Below, one piece after another: positions 61,634 through 64,000 of a stretch of 64,000 nt of DNA. Source of the DNA: Phycisphaerales bacterium (lineage in GTDB: Bacteria; Planctomycetota; Phycisphaerae; Phycisphaerales; UBA1924); contig JADLFW010000004.1 of the NCBI GenBank assembly GCA_020849615.1, positions 124,001-188,000 of the forward strand. Reading direction: 5' to 3'. Under the pieces are notes generated by a model. The model worked only from the letters and a program-made list of their open reading frames with translations, made no database searches and was not told the origin of the DNA. The translations under genes and the position numbers were made by a program. How positions within the stretch are numbered: the first letter of the stretch is position 1; the number at the start of each line of letters is the position of its first letter.

Positions 61634-62866
61634 ATGACTTCCGCGATGTCCCAAGCTGCGTTGTCCCCCGCCGGCCATGCCGAGAGCGCCGAGTCCCGCC
61701 CGGCGGTGGCGATCGTGACCAACTCGCTCACCCCGTACCGGGTGGCGGTGCACCGGCGGATCGTCCGCGAGCTCCCGCAGATCAGGCTCTACACCGTCGT
61801 GACCCACGACGCCGCCGACCAGCCCTGGACGCTGAACGCCGGCGACATCGGCGTGGTGAAGTTCGCGGCCGAGGGTGAGAAGGTCGATGATGTCCGCCCG
61901 CTGCGGTACGCCCCGGCCCACTACGCCAAGGCCCGGCGCATCACCGAATGGGCACGGACGACCGGCGTACGGGCCATCGTGGTCAGCGGATACAACGACC
62001 TGACGCGGCTGGAGCTGATCCGCTGGGCCTACCGGGCCGGCATCCCGGTGTTCCTGGCGAGCGATTCCAACTCGCGCTGCGACCGGGCCACCGGGGCCAA
62101 GCGGGCCGTGAAGAACTCCCTGATCCGATGGATCATCCGCCGGTGCGCCGGGCTCCTGCCCCACGGCTCCCTGGGCGCGGAGTACTTCACCAGCCGCGGC
62201 GCGGACCGCTCCAAGATCTTCTATTTCCCCTCCGAGCCCGACTACGACCTGATCCTCAACCTCCCCCAGTCGGCGATCGACAAGGCGATGGCCGACCTGC
62301 GCCTGGACCCCTCCCGCCGGCGGGTGGTCCTGTGCGGGCGGCTGATCGGCCTGAAGCGCATCGACCTGGCGATCGATGCCTTCGCGGCGATCGCCGCGGA
62401 GCGGCCGGAGTGGGACCTGGTGTTCATCGGGGACGGGCCGCTGAAGGCGGAACTGCAGGCGCGGGTGCCCGAGCACCTGAAGTCCCGGGTGATCTGGGCC
62501 GGGTTCATCGGCGACCAGTCGGTGATCAGCGCTGTCTACCGCCGGTCGGATGTGGCGCTGCTCGTCAGCGATTACGACGCGTGGGGGCTGGTGGTCAACG
62601 AAGCGATGACCGCGGGCATGGCGGTCATCACCAGCGATGTCGTCGGGGCTTCGGCGGAGCTGGTCAAAGAAGGCATCAACGGCCGGGTGGTGCCGCGGGG
62701 GGATGTGAAGGCCCTGACCGCGGCCATACGGGAGGTGACCGACCCGGCGAACATCGACCGCTACAAGGCCGCCTCCCCCCCCATCATCGCCGAATGGAGG
62801 CGGGTCGGCGATCCGGTGAAGGGCCTTCAACGGGCGCTCGCCTCGGCGGGGGTTCTCCCCGGCTAG
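61634..62866 (+). CDS. GT4 glycosyltransferase
   Basis: 410 residues from ATG 61634, 4 bp after the previous stop. After a 25-residue lead, VAIVTNSLTPYRVAVHRRIV starts the GT-B fold; VVLCGRLIGLKRIDLAIDAF, LVFIGDGPLKAELQARVPEH and YDAWGLVVNEAMTAGMAVIT give the donor-binding half, with the E-x7-E type site. The frame is open to 61586, but ATG 61634 is the first start downstream of the previous stop. It is the third glycosyltransferase of the run and should act in the same polysaccharide pathway. Confidence 0.85.
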   Translation: MTSAMSQAALSPAGHAESAESRPAVAIVTNSLTPYRVAVHRRIVRELPQIRLYTVVTHDAADQPWTLNAGDIGVVKFAAEGEKVDDVRPLRYAPAHYAKARRITEWARTTGVRAIVVSGYNDLTRLELIRWAYRAGIPVFLASDSNSRCDRATGAKRAVKNSLIRWIIRRCAGLLPHGSLGAEYFTSRGADRSKIFYFPSEPDYDLILNLPQSAIDKAMADLRLDPSRRRVVLCGRLIGLKRIDLAIDAFAAIAAERPEWDLVFIGDGPLKAELQARVPEHLKSRVIWAGFIGDQSVISAVYRRSDVALLVSDYDAWGLVVNEAMTAGMAVITSDVVGASAELVKEGINGRVVPRGDVKALTAAIREVTDPANIDRYKAASPPIIAEWRRVGDPVKGLQRALASAGVLPG

Positions 62867-63082
62867 GCGCAGAAGCTGCGCGTCGCCCGGGGCCGCGATC
62901 GGCCCGTGACGGGCGGGCCGGGGCCCCGAGCAGCGCCCCTACAGTCCGGCCTTCAGCCCGAAGGCCCGCGAACCGACAACACTCCGGCCCCGTACCCTCG
63001 GCTGGCGATCGACGCACCCCTTATCCCCCCTGAAAAGGCCCCCATCAGGCGGCCGCTCGGCTAGCCCGCCTCGAACCTCCCT

Positions 63083-64000
63083 GTGGAACTCAGCGCGGTC
63101 CAACTTCTGATGGTCATCGCCGCGGCGGTGATCTCCCACGGCCTGCTGGCGGCCACCGCGCGCAAACTGAACCCGCTGATGGTGGTCGTGGCGGCGTTCT
63201 TCGTCTTCGCGCCGCTGTCGGCGGCCATCAAGATCCCCGGCTTCGAGGCGTTCAAGTACGCCCGCCTGTACTGCAGCATCCTGATCGTGGTGATCGGCGT
63301 TTTCCTGATGCGGGCGGGCAAGCCCCGGCCCGCCGGGCTGGTGTTCCTGCTGTGGGCGATCTACTACATGGCGGCGGCGGTGTACGGGCCCGCGCCGGTC
63401 CCCGGGCTGAAGCTCAAGGGGCTGTACGTGCTGGTGGTGGTGTCGGGGCTGGTGGCGGCGTACGGGGTGCGGAGCATGGCGGACCTGCGGGTGGGTCTGC
63501 GGATGATCCTGCTCGGGTCGGGCCTGTTCTCGCTGATCCTGCTGAAGGAGATCGTGACCAATCCCGGGGCGGCGAGCGCCGGGCGGCTCATGGCGTTCGG
63601 GCTGAACCCCAGCCGCATCGGCCAGGAGTGCGCGCCGATGATCATCTGCGCCTCGGCGGTCGCGTTCTACGACCGCTCGAAGCCGTGGCGCCTGCTGGCC
63701 TACGGGATCGCCGCGATCCAGGCCCTGGCGATCATCTCATCGGGTTCGCGCGGCGGCGCGTTCATGGCGGCGATCGGCATCTTCGCCTGCGCCCTGCCGC
63801 TGATCCGCCGCCCGGTCCTGCTGGCGTTCACCGTCGCGGTGATCTACTTCGCGGGGGGGTTCATCCTCGATGCGGTCTCGCCGCGGGCCTCGGAGCGGCT
63901 GGGCGACCTGTCCTTCGAAACGCGCCGCGTCGAGTGGGCCAAGGGCTGGGATTACTTCTTCGAATCGCCGTTCATCGGGCAGGGCTGGGTGTCGGATGAG
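63083..64000 (+). CDS. O-antigen ligase/polymerase-like membrane protein (partial)
   Basis: The frame is open from GTG 63083 (in-frame stop at 62062+1000, that is TAG 63062) to the right window edge, giving 306 residues without a stop. ATG 63110 is an alternative start. At least seven hydrophobic helices are visible (LLMVIAAAVISHGLLAATA, LYCSILIVVIGVFLMRAG, AIYYMAAAVYGPAPVPG, IAAIQALAIISSGSRGGAFM). The motif SSGSRGGAFMAAIGIF and later ESPFIGQGWVSDE match the Wzy/WaaL family, which polymerises or ligates lipid-linked glycans. It completes the polysaccharide cluster and continues outside this window. Confidence 0.8.
   Translation, partial: MELSAVQLLMVIAAAVISHGLLAATARKLNPLMVVVAAFFVFAPLSAAIKIPGFEAFKYARLYCSILIVVIGVFLMRAGKPRPAGLVFLLWAIYYMAAAVYGPAPVPGLKLKGLYVLVVVSGLVAAYGVRSMADLRVGLRMILLGSGLFSLILLKEIVTNPGAASAGRLMAFGLNPSRIGQECAPMIICASAVAFYDRSKPWRLLAYGIAAIQALAIISSGSRGGAFMAAIGIFACALPLIRRPVLLAFTVAVIYFAGGFILDAVSPRASERLGDLSFETRRVEWAKGWDYFFESPFIGQGWVSDE

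Noticed and set aside
63352..63999. 215-codon plus-strand frame at the right edge
   Set aside because: It is out of frame with the membrane-protein gene from 63083 and reads as Gly/Arg/Ala-rich; the 63083 frame has helices and the SGSRGG motif.

Overview
The window is GC-rich DNA from what looks like a planctomycete of the class Phycisphaerae. The main clues are secreted proteins ending in a paired Ca-loop (dockerin-like) tail whose last residue is Cys, two proteins with PEP-CTERM-like sorting tails, several YNLRG zinc-ribbon/membrane proteins, a multihaem cytochrome of the NDLGMHCM type, and a Rho factor without the usual RNA-binding domain. This assignment comes from family recognition, not from a database search. 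I see no phage, insertion sequence, CRISPR array, tRNA or rRNA.

Layout. 1-6.8 kb: three secreted proteins with the Cys-ended tail, including a 570-bp tandem-repeat protein and a trypsin-like protease with a convertase P domain. 6.8-15.4 kb: pabB, a zinc-ribbon membrane protein, glycosyltransferases and an HldE-like bifunctional enzyme with reversed domain order. 15.5-22.6 kb: a PEP-CTERM protein with a possible thioester, rplM-rpsI, a second zinc-ribbon protein, an orphan iron-binding lipoprotein and a large membrane coiled-coil protein. 22.8-25.2 kb: an O-antigen ligase/polymerase-like gene and a coupled glycosyltransferase. 25.3-30.8 kb: a seven-haem cytochrome and three more secreted repeat proteins (HAF, beta-propeller, beta-helix). 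30.8-35.2 kb: feoAB and rho. 35.9-41.3 kb: a YbjQ-like protein, gmd, a PEP-CTERM protein, a Wzx-type flippase and fcl, giving GDP-fucose synthesis and export. 41.3-49.3 kb: ptsI, RNase E/G, dxr and a TPR O-GlcNAc-transferase-like protein. 49.3-56.5 kb: a secreted Spy-like protein, mrp, an orphan adenine methylase, an H1-tailed NTF2 protein, gmk, a CgeB-like glycosyltransferase and pyrB. 56.6-64 kb: an exopolysaccharide cluster of epimerase, sulfotransferase, LbH acetyltransferase, three glycosyltransferases and a truncated O-antigen ligase that runs off the end.

How it fits together. Housekeeping genes (translation, RNA decay, isoprenoid, pyrimidine, folate and guanylate synthesis) are mixed with cell-surface functions. 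The surface part makes activated sugars, transfers and sulfates them, flips and polymerises them, and exports proteins carrying two kinds of C-terminal sorting tail. No exosortase or dockerin-tail processing enzyme is present here. Many starts have no Shine-Dalgarno but carry a TANNNT-like hexamer 6-9 nt upstream, suggesting leaderless mRNAs are common in this organism.
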